Counted from the stretch's first letter, positions 33,420 through 46,140 are shown. The stretch is 64,000 nucleotides of DNA from an uncultured Sphaerochaeta sp. (GCF_963677315.1 NZ_OY781939.1:2294001-2358000); one strand, 5' to 3'. Numbers and translations: made by a program. Notes: generated by a model from the letters alone, not told the origin.

Positions 33420-33851
33420 ATGGCAAAGAAAAAGGTGTCTGCAATTATTAAGTTGCAGTGCCCTGCCCAGAAGGCTACGCCGGCACCCCCAATCGGGCCC
33501 GCGCTTGGCCCCCATGGTGTCAGTGCCCCTAAGTTTGTCCAGGAGTTCAATGACAAGACAAAGAACTACGAACCTGGGCTCATTCTTCCCGTTATCATCA
33601 CTGTTTATGCCGACAAGAGCTTCACGTTCATCCTGAAGACTCCCCCTGCTGCAGTACTCATCAAGAAGGCTCTTGGCCTGAGTAGTGGTAGTGGCAGTCC
33701 CAACAAGGTGAAGGTTGGCAAGCTCTCACAGGACCAGCTGACTGAAATTGCAACAACCAAATTGAAGGACCTCAATGCAAATGACATCGAGGCTGCAAAG
33801 AGAATTGTTGCTGGAACAGCCCGCAGTATGGGTGTAGAGGTGGAGCAATAG
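33420..33851 (+). CDS. rplK: 50S ribosomal protein L11
   Basis: This 143-residue protein forms the base of the L12 stalk and the GTPase centre. The N-terminal proline-rich [19 protein letters not shown] segment, where thiostrepton and RelA-related functions map, is intact. The C-terminal rRNA-binding domain follows. The ATG at 33420 has AAGGAG seven bases upstream, so an earlier in-frame TTG is ignored. It is first in the rplKAJL cluster. Confidence 0.97.
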   Translation: MAKKKVSAIIKLQCPAQKATPAPPIGPALGPHGVSAPKFVQEFNDKTKNYEPGLILPVIITVYADKSFTFILKTPPAAVLIKKALGLSSGSGSPNKVKVGKLSQDQLTEIATTKLKDLNANDIEAAKRIVAGTARSMGVEVEQ

Positions 33852-33852
33852 T

Positions 33853-34542
33853 ATGAAACACGGAAAGAAGTATCGAGAAGCAATCAAAAATGTAGACCGT
33901 GAGAAGCTCTATACATTTGATGAAGCAGCAGCTTTGGTAAAAGAGCTTGCTTTTGCTTCATTTGATGAGACTGTTGAGGTATCCGTTAAGCTGACCCTCA
34001 AGAAAAGCCAGAGTGTTCGTGACACGGTAGTCCTTCCCAATCAGTTTTCCGCCCAGAAGCGTATCCTTGTATTCGCTAAGGGAGAGAAGGCAGAAGAAGC
34101 TCGTGAAGCTGGTGCAGCCTATGTTGGCGACAATGACCTGATCGAGAAGATTCGCGGTGGTTGGATGGATTTCGATGTGGCAGTCGCCACTCCCGACATG
34201 ATGAAGGATGTAGGTCGTCTTGGTCCGATTCTTGGTCGCAGAGGCTTGATGCCGAACCCCAAGACCCAGACTGTAACGTTCGACGTCAAGGGTGCTCTTG
34301 CTGAGCTTTCCCAAGGTCGTGTCGAATTCCGTTCTGACAAGACCAACGTTGTTCACCTTCCCATCGGTAAGGTCTCCATGGATCCTGCTTTGGTAAGTGA
34401 AAACGCCAAATCTGTTGTCAAGGAAATCGTCCGTAAGAAGCCATCTGACGCAAAGGCTGACTTCGTGGTCAGTATCGCACTTTCCTCCACCATGGGTCCG
34501 GGAGTCCGGGTCAATGTGAAGGATATGTCGGCCACGGTGTAA
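33853..34542 (+). CDS. rplA: 50S ribosomal protein L1
   Basis: This 229-residue protein of the L1 stalk moves deacylated tRNA out of the E site. The family signature lies around [15 protein letters not shown] (about residues 124-138). It follows rplK with one base between them, and GGAG within the end of rplK serves as its binding site. In other bacteria L1 is the autogenous repressor of rplKA. Confidence 0.97.
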   Translation: MKHGKKYREAIKNVDREKLYTFDEAAALVKELAFASFDETVEVSVKLTLKKSQSVRDTVVLPNQFSAQKRILVFAKGEKAEEAREAGAAYVGDNDLIEKIRGGWMDFDVAVATPDMMKDVGRLGPILGRRGLMPNPKTQTVTFDVKGALAELSQGRVEFRSDKTNVVHLPIGKVSMDPALVSENAKSVVKEIVRKKPSDAKADFVVSIALSSTMGPGVRVNVKDMSATV

Positions 34543-34557
34543 GAGGAGAAGCATAGT

Positions 34558-35085
34558 ATGGATCATAAAACTCGTATTACCCCTGCGAAGGAAGAGGCCG
34601 TCAAGGCTTTGAAGGATGAGTTCAGCCAGTACACTGGGTATATCTTCACCGATTACCGTGGTATGACTGTTGAGCAGATCACCAAGCTTCGTAGAACTCT
34701 TATGGAGAAGGATGCAGCATTCCGTGTTGTCAAGAACCGGTTTGCAAAAATTGCACTCACTGACCTGGATAGAACTGCTGATGAACAGCTTGTTGGACCC
34801 ACCGCTATCGCTATGGTGAAAGGTGATGAGGCCAATATAGTTGCCAAGGATCTGTTTGCAATCAAGAAAGAGGGTGCTTCCATTGAAGTGAAAGGCGCTC
34901 TTCTTGATGGTGAATTCTATAATGCCGAACAGATTGAGGCTTTCAGCAAGCTCCCAACCAGATTGGAACTGATTGCATCCTTGATGGGAACCATGAAGGC
35001 TCCCGTGCAGAAGCTGGCAGCAACCTTGCTTGCCTATGTCGAGAACAATGGTGGCTCAGTAGAGTCTGCCAGCGAAGAGAACTAG
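34558..35085 (+). CDS. rplJ: 50S ribosomal protein L10
   Basis: This 175-residue protein anchors L7/L12 dimers to the ribosomal stalk. The N-terminal rRNA-binding part includes TDYRGMTVEQITKLRR, and the C-terminal helix that carries L12 is present. Only 15 bases separate it from rplA, so a separate L10-binding leader like that of E. coli has little room and would have to lie within rplA. Confidence 0.97.
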   Translation: MDHKTRITPAKEEAVKALKDEFSQYTGYIFTDYRGMTVEQITKLRRTLMEKDAAFRVVKNRFAKIALTDLDRTADEQLVGPTAIAMVKGDEANIVAKDLFAIKKEGASIEVKGALLDGEFYNAEQIEAFSKLPTRLELIASLMGTMKAPVQKLAATLLAYVENNGGSVESASEEN

Positions 35086-35156
35086 ACACAGTCTTAGTCT
35101 TCACAGGTAACCTGCTATGACTGTGTAGATAGAAAACTGTATAAGGAGAAGATAAT

Positions 35157-35537
35157 ATGGCTACTAAAGAAGAGATTTTGGAATCAATCGCAAGTATGTC
35201 CGTCATGGAGGTCGCTGACCTCATCAAAATGATGGAAGAGAAATTCGGCGTCCAGGCTGCAGCTGCTGCTGTTGCTGCTGGTCCTGCAGCTGCTGCTGAA
35301 GCAGTTGAAGAGCCGACCGAATTCAACGTCATCCTCAAGGCTGCAGATCCTTCCAAGAAGATTGCTGCCATCAAGGAAGTCCGTGCTATCACCGGCCTCG
35401 GCCTGAAGGAAGCAAAGGAACTTGTTGAGGCTGGCGATAAGGTTGTCAAGGAAGCTGTCAGCAAGGCAGACGCCGATGCACTCAAGGAGAAGCTTGAGGC
35501 TACCGGCTGTACTGTTGAGGTCAAGCCCGTTGACTAA
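35157..35537 (+). CDS. rplL: 50S ribosomal protein L7/L12
   Basis: This 126-residue stalk protein recruits translation GTPases. It has the N-terminal dimerisation domain ([15 protein letters not shown]), an alanine-rich hinge at about 36-52, and the C-terminal factor-binding domain with [19 protein letters not shown] hairpin in the 70 bases after rplJ (ACACAGTC with GACTGTGT) may help raise rplL output over rplJ. TAAGGAG lies well placed before the ATG. Confidence 0.97.
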   Translation: MATKEEILESIASMSVMEVADLIKMMEEKFGVQAAAAAVAAGPAAAAEAVEEPTEFNVILKAADPSKKIAAIKEVRAITGLGLKEAKELVEAGDKVVKEAVSKADADALKEKLEATGCTVEVKPVD

Positions 35538-35547
35538 TCTGAGCCTA

Positions 35548-35637
35548 GGGAGCCAGGCAACCCCTGGTTCCCAGCTCTTGTTCTTTGTAAGAGGGCGTTA
35601 GCCCGGTTCACCAAGCCACCGGATAGACACCGGTGGC
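35548..35637 (+). promoter_or_regulatory. Double hairpin between rplL and rpoB (attenuator candidate)
   Basis: Two stems lie in the 168-base gap. One is GGGA-CCAGG with CCTGG-TCCC (35548-35572), the other a perfect 8-bp GCCACCGG with CCGGTGGC (35615-35637), followed by T-rich sequence. In other bacteria an attenuator here lowers polymerase subunit synthesis relative to L7/L12. Confidence 0.45.
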
Positions 35638-35705
35638 CAACTGTGTCTTTGTTTTCCTTGTTATGCAAGGGATTATGTCTGTTTTCTTTTGACTTTGGAG
35701 GGTAC

Positions 35706-38700
35706 ATGATGGTTGCCAACGGCAAATCCATAACACGCACGTACATCGGTTCTGAACTACATGAAGTCTGTGAACTTCCCAACTTGATTGGAGTCCAGCT
35801 CGATTCCTACGAGAGGTTCTTACAGCTGGATCGCTGTCTGAAAGGGCTGGCGCCAGATTCGTCGTACGGGCTGGAGGAAGTGTTCCAGTCAACATTCCCC
35901 ATTGATAGTCCCAATGGCGAGATGCGTCTCGCTTACAAAGGGTATACAATCGACTATGACAACATCAAGTTCTCCCAAATGGAGTGCAAGAAGAAGGGTC
36001 GATCATATAGCGTACCCATCAAAGTCACGATCAGCCTCGAGTTCTCCAATGGAGAGATGAGAGAGAAGGAAATCTTCTTTGGGGATATCCCGCTGATGAC
36101 CGATCGTGGCACATTTATTATCAACGGAGCAGAGCGCGTTGTGGTCAGTCAGATCCACCGTTCTCCCGGTGTCATTTTTTCCAATGAAAAAGATGTCTAC
36201 TCTTCCAGGATCATTCCTTATAGGGGTTCTTGGTTAGAGTTTGAGATTGATGATAAGAAGCATCTCATCTATACCAAGATTGATCGTAAGAAGCGTATCC
36301 TCGGTACGCTCTTCCTGCGTGCAATCGGGTTGGATACTCGTGAGAAGATTCTTGAGCACTTCTACACAGGTGAAATGGTTGACCTGGTAGATGATGGTGA
36401 TTTCAAGTCAAGCTTGGAAAATCGTTATCTTTTCAAGGATGTCTATGCAACGGTTGATGGAGCATCCAAGAAAGTGCTCCGAGCTGGTGATATGCTGCAT
36501 GCCCACGAGATTGATGAACTGCTGGAGTTGAAAGTAACTTCCGTTGAGTTGGTGAATCTCCGTGGAGAGGGCACTCTGCACAGCGATATGATTCTCAACT
36601 GTTTCGAGATCGAGGATGCCAAATACACCCGTGAAGGCTATGATGAGCCGACCAAGGAAGATGTCCTCTCTCCCATTTTCTCAGTCTTGATGCCTGGTGA
36701 AATGATAGCCATTGAGCGTGCAGAGCGTGACCTTCCGGACATGTTCTTCTCAAGCCGTCGCTATGACCTTGGGTCTGTAGGTCGATATAAATTCAACAAG
36801 AAGTTCGGAACTGGTAGTGAAGAGGAAGAAGAAATGGCTTCCACCGATCTGACCGTCCTTACTCCGCAGGATATCGTCAATACGATGGGATTCCTGATCA
36901 AGGTGTTCATCCGCGAGGAAAATGTCGATGACATTGACCACCTTGGCAATCGTCGTGTTCGTTCCGTTGGGGAGCTCCTGCAGAATGCTCTCAAGAGTGC
37001 GTTTGCCCGTATGGAGCGTATCGCAAAGGAGCGCATGAATCTCGAGTCAGGTTCTGTAAAACCACAGGATCTTATCTCCATCAAGCCAATTATTGCGGCC
37101 ATCAAGGAATTCTTCGGTAGCAGCCAGCTTTCCCAGTTCATGGACCAGGTTAACCCGCTTGCAGAGCTCACTCATAAAAGAAGGCTCAATGCATTGGGAC
37201 CAGGTGGTTTGAGCCGTGACCGTGCTGGATTTGAGGTACGTGACGTTCACTACACCCATTATGGAAGAATTTGTCCTATTGAGACCCCTGAAGGACCAAA
37301 CATCGGTCTTATCGTCTCACTGGCAAACTATACCCGTATCAATCAGCACGGCTTCCTGGAATCCCCATACCGAAAGGTAGTCAACGGGGTTGTATCCAAG
37401 CAGTACCGCTATCTTGATGCAAATGATGAAGAGAAGTTCTTCATTGCCCAGGCGAATGCCAAGGTTGATGAAGATGGGAACTTCATCGACAAGGAAATTC
37501 CGGTTCGTCGTAGTGGGGATTACTCCACAAAGCCGGCAACCGACATCAAATACATTGACGTTTCTCCCAAGCAGGTGCTCAGTGTTGCAGCGTCCTTGAT
37601 TCCATTCCTTGAGCACGATGACGCAAACCGTGCATTGATGGGATCAAACATGCAGCGCCAGGCTGTACCTCTTGTATTCCCAGAAACGCCAAGAGTTGGA
37701 ACAGGCATAGAAGGAAAGGCTGCTTACGATAGTGGCGTCCTGGTCAAAGCAAAACGTGCAGGAACCATTGCCTATGTCAGTGCTGAGAAAGTTGTGATCA
37801 GTGTTGATGATGCTGAGATTGAGGGTGAGGTTGATGTCTACCCAATCCAGAAGTTCCAGAGAACCAACCAAGATACCTGTTTCAACCAAAAACCAATTGT
37901 TTCCTTTGGGCAGCATGTTGAGGCCGGAGCAGTCCTAGCTGACGGCCCCGCAACCCAGGAAGGGGAGTTGGCTCTTGGTAGAAATATTCTCGTTGGATTC
38001 GTGCCTTGGCATGGGTACAACTATGAGGATGCGGTCCTGATCAGTGAGCGTGTTGTCAAGGATGATATTTTTACCAGTGTCCATATCAAGGAGTTCACCA
38101 CAGATATTCGTGAGACCAAGCTTGGTCCCGAGAAGCTGACCCGTGATATTCCAAACACCAGTGAAAAGATGCTTGAACAGCTTGATGAGGACGGTATCGT
38201 CCGCATTGGAACCATGGTTCGTCCTGGATCAATCATGGTTGGAAAGGTAACCCCGAAGAGTGAGAGTGATACAACCCCTGAATTCAAGTTGCTCAACTCA
38301 ATCTTTGGTGAAAAGGCTAAAGAAGTTCGCGATACATCCTTGAAGGTACCCCATGGTACTGAAGGAACAGTCATTGACATCCAGCGTTTGAAGCGTAGCA
38401 ACAATGATGAGCTTCCCCCAGGTGTTGAGGAGACCGTCAAGGTTCTCATTGCAACCAAGCGAAAACTTCGACAGGGTGACAAGATGGCTGGTCGACACGG
38501 AAACAAGGGTGTTGTCAGTCGGATCCTTCCTGAAGAAGATATGCCGTTCATGGAGGATGGTACCCCGCTTGATGTTTGTTTGAACCCACTCGGTGTTCCA
38601 TCCCGAATGAATATCGGTCAGTTGATGGAGACTCAGCTCGGCTGGGCAGCTGTCAAGCTGGGTGAGTGGTATTCCACTCCGGTTTTCCAAAGTGCCACCA

Positions 38701-39227
38701 TGGAACAGATTGAGGAGAAGATGCGCGATGCCGGTCTTCCTGGAAACTCCAAGGTCAAGCTCTATGATGGACAGACCGGTGTACCATTCGTAAATCCGGT
38801 ATTCTGCGGTTATATCTATTACCTGAAATTGCACCACTTGGTTGATGACAAGATGCATGCTCGTTCAACAGGACCTTACTCGCTGGTAACCCAGCAGCCA
38901 CTTGGTGGTAAGGCTCAGTTTGGTGGTCAGCGACTTGGAGAAATGGAAGTCTGGGCGCTTGAGGCGTACGGAGCTGCAAATACCCTCCAGGAACTCTTGA
39001 CCATCAAGAGTGATGACATGAACGGTCGTGTCAAGATTTATGAGAGTATTGTCAAGGGTGAACCAGCCTCTACTGCGGGAATGCCTGAGGCATTCAATGT
39101 TTTGGTTCAGGAGATCCGTGGCTTGGCTCTGGATATGTCGGTGTATGACTCCAAGGGTCAGCAGGTGCCCCTAACCGAACGTGATGAAGAGTTGATCGCC
39201 AAGCAGTCGAAAGGCTCCCTCAACTAA
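35706..39227 (+). CDS. rpoB: RNA polymerase beta subunit
   Basis: This catalytic beta subunit is 1173 residues, the short form seen in spirochaetes. The rifampicin-binding region [20 protein letters not shown] is intact, but the residue equivalent to E. coli Ser531 is Asn495 ([10 protein letters not shown]). This change is known to accompany natural rifampicin resistance in Treponema and Borrelia. Later landmarks such as [10 protein letters not shown] and the C-terminal [13 protein letters not shown] are present. The ATG at 35706 has GGAGG four bases upstream; a second ATG follows directly. Upstream in-frame codons are ignored. Confidence 0.98.
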   Translation: MMVANGKSITRTYIGSELHEVCELPNLIGVQLDSYERFLQLDRCLKGLAPDSSYGLEEVFQSTFPIDSPNGEMRLAYKGYTIDYDNIKFSQMECKKKGRSYSVPIKVTISLEFSNGEMREKEIFFGDIPLMTDRGTFIINGAERVVVSQIHRSPGVIFSNEKDVYSSRIIPYRGSWLEFEIDDKKHLIYTKIDRKKRILGTLFLRAIGLDTREKILEHFYTGEMVDLVDDGDFKSSLENRYLFKDVYATVDGASKKVLRAGDMLHAHEIDELLELKVTSVELVNLRGEGTLHSDMILNCFEIEDAKYTREGYDEPTKEDVLSPIFSVLMPGEMIAIERAERDLPDMFFSSRRYDLGSVGRYKFNKKFGTGSEEEEEMASTDLTVLTPQDIVNTMGFLIKVFIREENVDDIDHLGNRRVRSVGELLQNALKSAFARMERIAKERMNLESGSVKPQDLISIKPIIAAIKEFFGSSQLSQFMDQVNPLAELTHKRRLNALGPGGLSRDRAGFEVRDVHYTHYGRICPIETPEGPNIGLIVSLANYTRINQHGFLESPYRKVVNGVVSKQYRYLDANDEEKFFIAQANAKVDEDGNFIDKEIPVRRSGDYSTKPATDIKYIDVSPKQVLSVAASLIPFLEHDDANRALMGSNMQRQAVPLVFPETPRVGTGIEGKAAYDSGVLVKAKRAGTIAYVSAEKVVISVDDAEIEGEVDVYPIQKFQRTNQDTCFNQKPIVSFGQHVEAGAVLADGPATQEGELALGRNILVGFVPWHGYNYEDAVLISERVVKDDIFTSVHIKEFTTDIRETKLGPEKLTRDIPNTSEKMLEQLDEDGIVRIGTMVRPGSIMVGKVTPKSESDTTPEFKLLNSIFGEKAKEVRDTSLKVPHGTEGTVIDIQRLKRSNNDELPPGVEETVKVLIATKRKLRQGDKMAGRHGNKGVVSRILPEEDMPFMEDGTPLDVCLNPLGVPSRMNIGQLMETQLGWAAVKLGEWYSTPVFQSATMEQIEEKMRDAGLPGNSKVKLYDGQTGVPFVNPVFCGYIYYLKLHHLVDDKMHARSTGPYSLVTQQPLGGKAQFGGQRLGEMEVWALEAYGAANTLQELLTIKSDDMNGRVKIYESIVKGEPASTAGMPEAFNVLVQEIRGLALDMSVYDSKGQQVPLTERDEELIAKQSKGSLN

Positions 39228-39242
39228 CCAGGAGAAATACAG

Positions 39243-42200
39243 ATGAAGGAAATTCAAGATTTCGATAGCATCATGATAAAACTGGCTTCACCAGAACAGA
39301 TCAGAGATTGGTCTTATGGTGAAGTGAAGAAGCCGGAGACGATCAACTACCGGACCTTGCGCCCAGAGCGCGATGGTCTGTTCTGTGAGAAAATCTTCGG
39401 CACCACCAAGGAGTGGGAGTGCTACTGCGGAAAGTTTAAATCGATTCGATACAAGGGTGTTATTTGTGACCGTTGTGGTGTTGAAGTAACCAACACCAAG
39501 GTCCGTCGTGAGCGCATGGGACACATCTCCCTGGCAGCTCCGGTATCACACATTTGGTACTACCGCTCGGTTCCCAGCCGAATGAGCATGTTGCTTGATA
39601 TCTCCCGTAATGCACTGCAGAGTGTTCTCTACTATGAGAAGTATGTGGTCATCAATGCTGGGGATACCAGCTTGAAGCCCAAGCAGTTGCTTAGTGAAGA
39701 GGAGTTCTGGCAGGCTCGTGAGCAGTATGGTGACTCATTTGAGGCAGGTATGGGTGCAGAGGCGGTTCGTAAATTGCTTGTGAACCTTGACCTTGAAGAA
39801 CTCAGCCGTGAACTGCGTGAACAGATGCGTCAGAAAGCCGACAAGGCTGACAAGCGCCTGCTTAAGCGAATTGAGGTATGTGAGAACTTCCGTGATAGTG
39901 GTAACCGCCCTGAATGGATGATTCTTACGGTTATCCCTGTTATTCCACCAGATCTGAGACCGATGGTCCAGCTCGATGGCGGAAGATTTGCAACCAGTGA
40001 CCTTAATGACCTCTATCGTAGGGTTATCAACAGAAACAACCGTCTTGACCGTTTGGTCAAGCTTAATGCTCCTGATATCATCATCCGCAATGAAAAGCGT
40101 ATGTTGCAGGAGGCTGTTGATGCGCTGTTTGACAACTCCAAGAGAAAGAGAGTGGTCAAGGGTGCAAGCAATAGGCCTCTCAAGAGTCTTTCCGACATGC
40201 TTAAGGGAAAACAGGGACGTTTCAGACAGAACCTGCTTGGAAAGCGTGTTGACTACTCAGGTCGTTCCGTTATCGTTGTCGGTCCAGAGCTTAGGATGCA
40301 TCAGTGTGGTCTTCCTTCCAAGATGGCCCTTGAACTGTACAAGCCTTTCATTATGAAGAAGTTGGTACAGGATGGTGTTGTCTACAATATCAAGAAGGCA
40401 AAGAGCCTGGTTGAGGAAGAGACGGATGCCGTCTGGTCGATTCTTGACGATGTCGTCAAGGACCACCCGGTGTTGCTCAACCGTGCACCTACGTTGCACC
40501 GTCTTGGTATACAGGCCTTTGAGCCGGTATTGGTTGACGGCAAAGCCATCAAGTTGCACCCCTTGGTATGTCATGCATACAATGCTGACTTCGACGGTGA
40601 CCAGATGGCTGTGCACGTACCATTGACTCATGCCGCCCAGTTGGAATGCTGGACCTTGATGCTCTCGGTGACGAACCTTCTTGACCCTGCAAATGGTAAG
40701 CCAATTGTATATCCTTCCCAGGATATGGTCATGGGTATCAACTATCTTACCCGTGAGATGAGTGGCGCACCTGGAGAGGGCAAGTACTATACCAGCATTG
40801 GTGAGTTGGAACAGGCAATTGATAGTGGTCTGCTCTCCTACAATGCTAAGATTCGCTTTAGATTCGAGGATGGTACCCGTTTGGAGACAACTCCCGGTAG
40901 GGTATTGTTCAATGCAGCACTCCCAGAAGGTGTTCCTTTCCAGAACACGACAATGGGTGACAAGGAGTTGAAGGCTCTCATCGGTGATACGCTGAAGGCG
41001 AATGACAACTCAATTGCTGTTGAGATGCTTGATTCCATCAAGGACCTTGGATACCGATATGCAACGTTCTTCGGTGCTACCATCGGCCTTTCAGACATGA
41101 TTGTTCCTGCTGGAAAGGCAGAACTCATGACAAAGGCCAATCTAGAGCAACAGAAGATTCTTGATCAGTATCGGCAGGGACATATTACCCAGGAAGAACG
41201 GTACAACAGGGTTATTGAGGTTTGGACACAGACCAATGACTTGCTGACCGATGAGTTGATGAAGGAATTGAAGATAAGCCAGAAGGGCTTCAACCCGCTC
41301 TTCCTCATGGCAGACTCAGGTGCTCGTGGATCAAAGACCCAGATCAGGCAGCTCGGTGGTATGCGTGGTTTGATGGCAAAGCCAAGTGGTGATGTTATCG
41401 AATTTCCCATTAAATCGAACTTCAAGGAAGGTTTGTCGATCATTGAGTTCTTCATCTCCACCAATGGTGCTCGTAAGGGTCTTTCCGATACCGCATTGAA
41501 GACTGCTGAGGCAGGGTACCTCACCCGTCGTCTGGTTGATATCAGCCAGGACGTCGTGGTCAACGAGGATGACTGTCACACCATCAATGGTATCTGGCGT
41601 GGAGCACTCAAGGACGGCGATGAAATCGTTGAGAACCTTGCAGACCGCATTGTAGGGCGCTGCCCGGTTGAGGATGTCTTGCATCCCTTTACCCGTGAAG
41701 TCATCGCCAATGCAAATGAGGAGATTGACGAGGTTACTGCCCGAAAGATTGAGGAAGCTGGCATTGAACAGGTCCTCCTGAAGACTGTGCTCACCTGTGA
41801 GGCTAAGCATGGTGTATGCAGAAAGTGTTATGGACGTAACCTTGCCACAAACCGGCCGGTAGTAATCGGTGAGGCTGTAGGTATCATCGCTGCCCAGTCG
41901 ATTGGTCAGCCGGGTACTCAGCTTACCATGCGGACGTTCCACGTTGGTGGTACTGCTTCTACCAGTTCTGAGGAGAGCAAGCTCACCTTCAACTATCCGA
42001 TTGTCATCGGCGCCATTACTGGCTCAAGGGTTATCCGTGAGAGTGACAAGATGGAAGTATTCACCCGTAAGGGCCATATCGAGTACTTCCGAGTGAACTC
42101 CATCATGGATGCATCCTCCTACGACAAGCTTCTTGTTGAGGATGGTCATATTGTAGCCAAGGGTACTCCGTTCTATGAAAAGGACGGGGAAGTGGTTGCA

Positions 42201-43523
42201 AGTGAAGAGAACGGAACCGTCAGAATATTTGATTCCAAGGTATATTTGATCGGGCATTCCACAACGCAGGTGGTGAAGGCTGGTTCAGAGCTCTTGGTTG
42301 GGAGTGGGGACTATTTGGAACCAAAAACCCCGCTCGTAACGTTCGACCCGTTCAGTGAGCCGGTTATTGCAGAAGAGGGAGGGTTCTCCCACTTCGTTGA
42401 TATTAAGCTGGGAACCACGTTGGTTGAAGAGGTGAATGAGGAAACTGGTAATATCGAGAAGAAGATTACCGAGCATAGCCTCGAGTCCTTGCAGCCTCGT
42501 ATTGAGATTACCAGTGAGGAACATGGCAAGGGAGATATTCTTGCAGTCTACTTGTTGCCTGGTGGATCGTATATCCAGACCCAGGACAATGTGAAGATTG
42601 ACAAAGGTATGATTCTCGCCAAGTTGCTTAAAGAAGGTACCAAAACCAAGGATATTACCGGTGGTCTTCCCCGTGTTGGTGAGTTGTTCGAGGCTCGCCG
42701 GCCGAAGAACGCTGCAATCCTCGCACAGGTTGCTGGCTTGATTAGCTTTGGCAATATTGTGAAGGGAAAGCGTACCATCTTGGTAACGGACCCGTTTGGT
42801 AATGAGTATAAGCATATGGTACCGATGGGAAGAAACCTGTTGGTCCGTGATGGTGATTCTGTCGAAGCTGCTGAGCCTTTGTGTGACGGATCTGTAGATC
42901 CCCATGACATCCTTGATATCCTTGGAGAGAATGCATTGCAGTCCTTCCTTGTGGATGAGGTCCAGGAAGTCTATCGAATGCAGGGAGTGCAGATCAACGA
43001 CAAGCACTTGGGAGTTATTGTCAGGCAGATGCTACGCAAGGTCGAGGTGGTCCATGTTGGTGATACCAATTTGATCCACGGCCAGCAGGTGGATAAGTAT
43101 CGGTTCTTCGAGGAGAACGACCGGGTGATTACCGAAGGTGGTGAGCCTGCTGTTGCACAGCCACTGCTACTTGGTATCACGCGAGCCTCCTTGAGTATCG
43201 ACTCATTCATCAGTGCAGCGTCCTTCCAGGAGACAACCAAGGTCTTGACAAATGCAGCAATTGCTGGTAGTAAAGATGAGTTGCGTGGTTTGAAAGAGAA
43301 CGTCATCATTGGTCACTTGATCCCTGCGGGAACTGGTATGCGCCTCTATCGCGATGTTAAGCTCAAAGATGAGGAGTTGCTGAAACTGCAGCAGAGAGTT
43401 GATGCAGTAAAGGCTTCAAGGCATCAGGAGATGGTCGCAGACGATGAGTTCGACGTTGAAGATTTGGCAGACATGAAATCCGTGGGTGATACCGTGGATG
43501 TGGACGATTCCGACGAGGATTGA
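39243..43523 (+). CDS. rpoC: RNA polymerase beta' subunit
   Basis: This 1426-residue subunit carries the catalytic magnesium in [12 protein letters not shown] (Asp449, Asp451, Asp453). The N-terminal zinc site is seen as CYCGKFK...CDRCG near residues 60-80. The second zinc site is seen as [13 protein letters not shown] near 856-868. Trigger-loop and bridge-helix stretches ([30 protein letters not shown]) are intact. It follows rpoB by 15 bases with an AGGAG site. The C-terminal tail is acidic. Confidence 0.98.
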   Translation: MKEIQDFDSIMIKLASPEQIRDWSYGEVKKPETINYRTLRPERDGLFCEKIFGTTKEWECYCGKFKSIRYKGVICDRCGVEVTNTKVRRERMGHISLAAPVSHIWYYRSVPSRMSMLLDISRNALQSVLYYEKYVVINAGDTSLKPKQLLSEEEFWQAREQYGDSFEAGMGAEAVRKLLVNLDLEELSRELREQMRQKADKADKRLLKRIEVCENFRDSGNRPEWMILTVIPVIPPDLRPMVQLDGGRFATSDLNDLYRRVINRNNRLDRLVKLNAPDIIIRNEKRMLQEAVDALFDNSKRKRVVKGASNRPLKSLSDMLKGKQGRFRQNLLGKRVDYSGRSVIVVGPELRMHQCGLPSKMALELYKPFIMKKLVQDGVVYNIKKAKSLVEEETDAVWSILDDVVKDHPVLLNRAPTLHRLGIQAFEPVLVDGKAIKLHPLVCHAYNADFDGDQMAVHVPLTHAAQLECWTLMLSVTNLLDPANGKPIVYPSQDMVMGINYLTREMSGAPGEGKYYTSIGELEQAIDSGLLSYNAKIRFRFEDGTRLETTPGRVLFNAALPEGVPFQNTTMGDKELKALIGDTLKANDNSIAVEMLDSIKDLGYRYATFFGATIGLSDMIVPAGKAELMTKANLEQQKILDQYRQGHITQEERYNRVIEVWTQTNDLLTDELMKELKISQKGFNPLFLMADSGARGSKTQIRQLGGMRGLMAKPSGDVIEFPIKSNFKEGLSIIEFFISTNGARKGLSDTALKTAEAGYLTRRLVDISQDVVVNEDDCHTINGIWRGALKDGDEIVENLADRIVGRCPVEDVLHPFTREVIANANEEIDEVTARKIEEAGIEQVLLKTVLTCEAKHGVCRKCYGRNLATNRPVVIGEAVGIIAAQSIGQPGTQLTMRTFHVGGTASTSSEESKLTFNYPIVIGAITGSRVIRESDKMEVFTRKGHIEYFRVNSIMDASSYDKLLVEDGHIVAKGTPFYEKDGEVVASEENGTVRIFDSKVYLIGHSTTQVVKAGSELLVGSGDYLEPKTPLVTFDPFSEPVIAEEGGFSHFVDIKLGTTLVEEVNEETGNIEKKITEHSLESLQPRIEITSEEHGKGDILAVYLLPGGSYIQTQDNVKIDKGMILAKLLKEGTKTKDITGGLPRVGELFEARRPKNAAILAQVAGLISFGNIVKGKRTILVTDPFGNEYKHMVPMGRNLLVRDGDSVEAAEPLCDGSVDPHDILDILGENALQSFLVDEVQEVYRMQGVQINDKHLGVIVRQMLRKVEVVHVGDTNLIHGQQVDKYRFFEENDRVITEGGEPAVAQPLLLGITRASLSIDSFISAASFQETTKVLTNAAIAGSKDELRGLKENVIIGHLIPAGTGMRLYRDVKLKDEELLKLQQRVDAVKASRHQEMVADDEFDVEDLADMKSVGDTVDVDDSDED

Positions 43524-43525
43524 CC

Positions 43526-43545
43526 TATGCGCCTGTTGGCGCATA
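43526..43545 (+). other. Hairpin after rpoC
   Basis: A perfect 8-bp stem, TATGCGCC-TGTT-GGCGCATA, starts three bases after the rpoC stop. No T-run follows, so it is more likely an mRNA end-stabilising or processing element than a terminator. The 150 bases to rpsL contain no gene. Confidence 0.45.
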
Positions 43546-43695
43546 AGTAGCCTTGCCGGACCGTGTAAAACCACACCACTGTGTCCATGCTGGGTACGGA
43601 TTTTACATATGACGTGTTGCCCGTAGGGGTGGCACAGATCCCTGTGTTTGTGAGAAGCAGTGGGTCAAAGAAAGAAAAGGGAGTGTGTCGATAAG

Positions 43696-44070
43696 ATGCC
43701 TACTATTAATCAGCTGATCAGAAAGGGTAGAAAGACCATTGTCCAGAAGACAAAGTCCCCAGCCCTCGAAGGTTGTCCCCAGAAGCGTGGCGTATGCACC
43801 AGGGTCATGACCGTAACCCCGAAGAAGCCGAACTCTGCTTTGAGAAAAGTCGCACGTGTGCGTCTTTCCAATGGTATTGAAGTTACCGCCTATATCCCCG
43901 GTATCGGACATAACCTGCAGGAGCACTCGGTAGTACTTCTTCGTGGTGGAAGGGTCAAGGACCTTCCCGGTGTTCGCTATCACATTGTTCGTGGTGCCAA
44001 GGATACCCTTGGTGTTGCAGATCGTAAGAGAAGCCGCTCCAAATACGGCGCCAAGAAGCCTAAGGCTTGA
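43696..44070 (+). CDS. rpsL: 30S ribosomal protein S12
   Basis: This 124-residue decoding-centre protein has the streptomycin-related loop [11 protein letters not shown] with the wild-type lysine, and the [11 protein letters not shown] loop is normal. The ATG at 43696 is the family start ([12 protein letters not shown]); in-frame codons upstream are ignored. With rpsG it makes a two-gene str remnant after rpoBC. Confidence 0.97.
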   Translation: MPTINQLIRKGRKTIVQKTKSPALEGCPQKRGVCTRVMTVTPKKPNSALRKVARVRLSNGIEVTAYIPGIGHNLQEHSVVLLRGGRVKDLPGVRYHIVRGAKDTLGVADRKRSRSKYGAKKPKA

Positions 44071-44073
44071 TAA

Positions 44074-44559
<486 letters not shown>

Positions 44560-44577
44560 TAAAAAAACCAAAAAAGG

Positions 44578-44608
44578 CCGGCTTTTCCACTGTGAAGAGC
44601 CGGTTTTT
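44578..44608 (+). terminator. Terminator after rpsG
   Basis: CCGGCTTTTC and GAAGAGCCGG form a 10-bp stem (one G-T pair, six-base loop) followed by TTTTTCTTT. It separates the rpoBC-rpsLG transcript from tuf. Confidence 0.88.
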
Positions 44609-44638
44609 CTTTATCTTTATAGAATTATTCCTAATCGC

Positions 44639-44667
44639 TTGACATAAAAACTGCTTTCCCGTATATT
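44639..44667 (+). promoter_or_regulatory. Strong promoter of tuf
   Basis: TTGACA at 44639-44644 and TATATT at 44662-44667 are spaced by exactly 17 bases, the strongest sigma-70 match in the window. It suits the high demand for EF-Tu. Confidence 0.8.
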
Positions 44668-44674
44668 GCTAAAG

Positions 44675-44946
44675 GTGTCCGCATAGGTACGTCTATGTGG
44701 CAGTATGTAGAGCCAAACCGATTATTGCTGGAGCAATGATAAGGTGGTTTCAGGCAGTACCAAGTTTTTTATAAACTTATACTATGTCGTCAGGATGGGT
44801 CCTCCAGGCCTGCCGACCTCTGGAATCCTCTTATGTTTTGTTTCCCTGTAATTAGTTTGTCTCAATCGAAATGGTAAAGGCTTTGGGCCTTTATGAGCAC
44901 ATATTAATTATTTTTTGTGACTAACATTGGATGTCACAAGGAGGAA
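44675..44946 (+). promoter_or_regulatory. Long 5' leader of tuf
   Basis: The predicted transcript start leaves about 270 untranslated bases before tuf. The leader holds hairpins AAGTTT/AAACTT near 44765, TAAAGGC/GCCTTTA near 44876-44893, and TGTGAC/GTCACA immediately before the AAGGAGG site. A 14-codon frame is at 44695-44739. No tRNA gene is present. It may stabilise the mRNA or control translation; no known riboswitch was recognised. Confidence 0.4.
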
Positions 44947-44949
44947 ATG

Positions 44950-46140
44950 ATGGCAAAAGAGAAATTTCAGAGGACGAAGCCACACGTAAACGTAGGCACC
45001 ATCGGTCACGTTGACCATGGTAAGACTACCCTTACCGCAGCAATTACCATGCACTGTGCAAAGCTGTTTGGCGATAAGGCACTTGCTTACGATTCAATCG
45101 ACAACGCCCCTGAGGAAAAAGAGCGTGGTATTACCATTAACACCAGACACGTTGAGTATCAGTCTACTAATAGACACTATGCACACGTTGACTGCCCGGG
45201 ACACGCTGACTACATCAAGAACATGATCACCGGTGCTGCACAGATGGACGGCGCCATCATCGTCGTTGCAGCAACTGACGGTGCTATGGCACAGACCAAA
45301 GAGCACATCCTGCTCGCACGCCAGGTTGGTGTACCTTGCTTGATCGTTTTCATCAACAAGACTGACCAGGTTGACGATCCTGAATTGATCGACCTCGTTG
45401 AAGAAGAAATGCGCGACCTGCTCAATGAGTATGGCTTCGACGGTGCTAATACTCCTGTCGTTCGTGGTTCTGCTTTCAATGCAATGAGCAATCCTGATGA
45501 TCCTGAACAGACCAAGTGCCTTGACGAGCTGCTTGATGCAATGGATAACTTCATTCCGCTTCCGGAGCGTGCTGTTGACCAGCCCTTCTTGATGCCGATT
45601 GAGGATATCTTCTCCATCTCCGGCCGTGGTACTGTTGTTACCGGTCGTATCGAGCGCGGTATCATCAAGGTTAACGAACCTGCTTCAATTGTTGGTATTC
45701 GTGATACCCGTGACACTGTTGTTACTGGTGTTGAGATGTTCAACAAGTTGCTCGACGAAGGTCAGGCTGGTGATAACATCGGCGCACTGCTTCGTGGTGT
45801 TGACAAGAAGGACGTTGTTCGCGGTCAGGTTTTGGCAAAGCCCAAGTCCATCAATCCCCACGCCAAGTTCTCCGGTACTGTATACGTACTGAGCAAGGAC
45901 GAGGGTGGTCGTCACTCCCCATTCTTCAGCGGCTATCGCCCGCAGTTCTATTTCCGCACCACTGATATCACTGGTACGGTAACCCTGCCTGAAGACAAGC
46001 AGATGGTTCTGCCTGGGGATCACACCGACATCAATGTTGAACTCATTCACCCTGTTGCCATGGACAAGGGACTCCGCTTCGCTATCCGCGAAGGTGGTAG
46101 AACCGTTGCTTCCGGTCAGGTTACCGAGATCGTTGAATAA
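44950..46140 (+). CDS. tuf: Elongation factor Tu
   Basis: EF-Tu is the GTPase that delivers aminoacyl-tRNA to the ribosome, here 396 residues. G1 is GHVDHGKT (19-26), G3 is DCPGH, and G4 is NKTD in place of the common NKCD. Domains 2 and 3 follow. Two ATG codons stand side by side; the second (44950) has GGAGG five bases upstream and gives the family start [14 protein letters not shown]. It is the only tuf in the window and stands ahead of rpsJ, with a hairpin terminator between. Confidence 0.98.
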   Translation: MAKEKFQRTKPHVNVGTIGHVDHGKTTLTAAITMHCAKLFGDKALAYDSIDNAPEEKERGITINTRHVEYQSTNRHYAHVDCPGHADYIKNMITGAAQMDGAIIVVAATDGAMAQTKEHILLARQVGVPCLIVFINKTDQVDDPELIDLVEEEMRDLLNEYGFDGANTPVVRGSAFNAMSNPDDPEQTKCLDELLDAMDNFIPLPERAVDQPFLMPIEDIFSISGRGTVVTGRIERGIIKVNEPASIVGIRDTRDTVVTGVEMFNKLLDEGQAGDNIGALLRGVDKKDVVRGQVLAKPKSINPHAKFSGTVYVLSKDEGGRHSPFFSGYRPQFYFRTTDITGTVTLPEDKQMVLPGDHTDINVELIHPVAMDKGLRFAIREGGRTVASGQVTEIVE

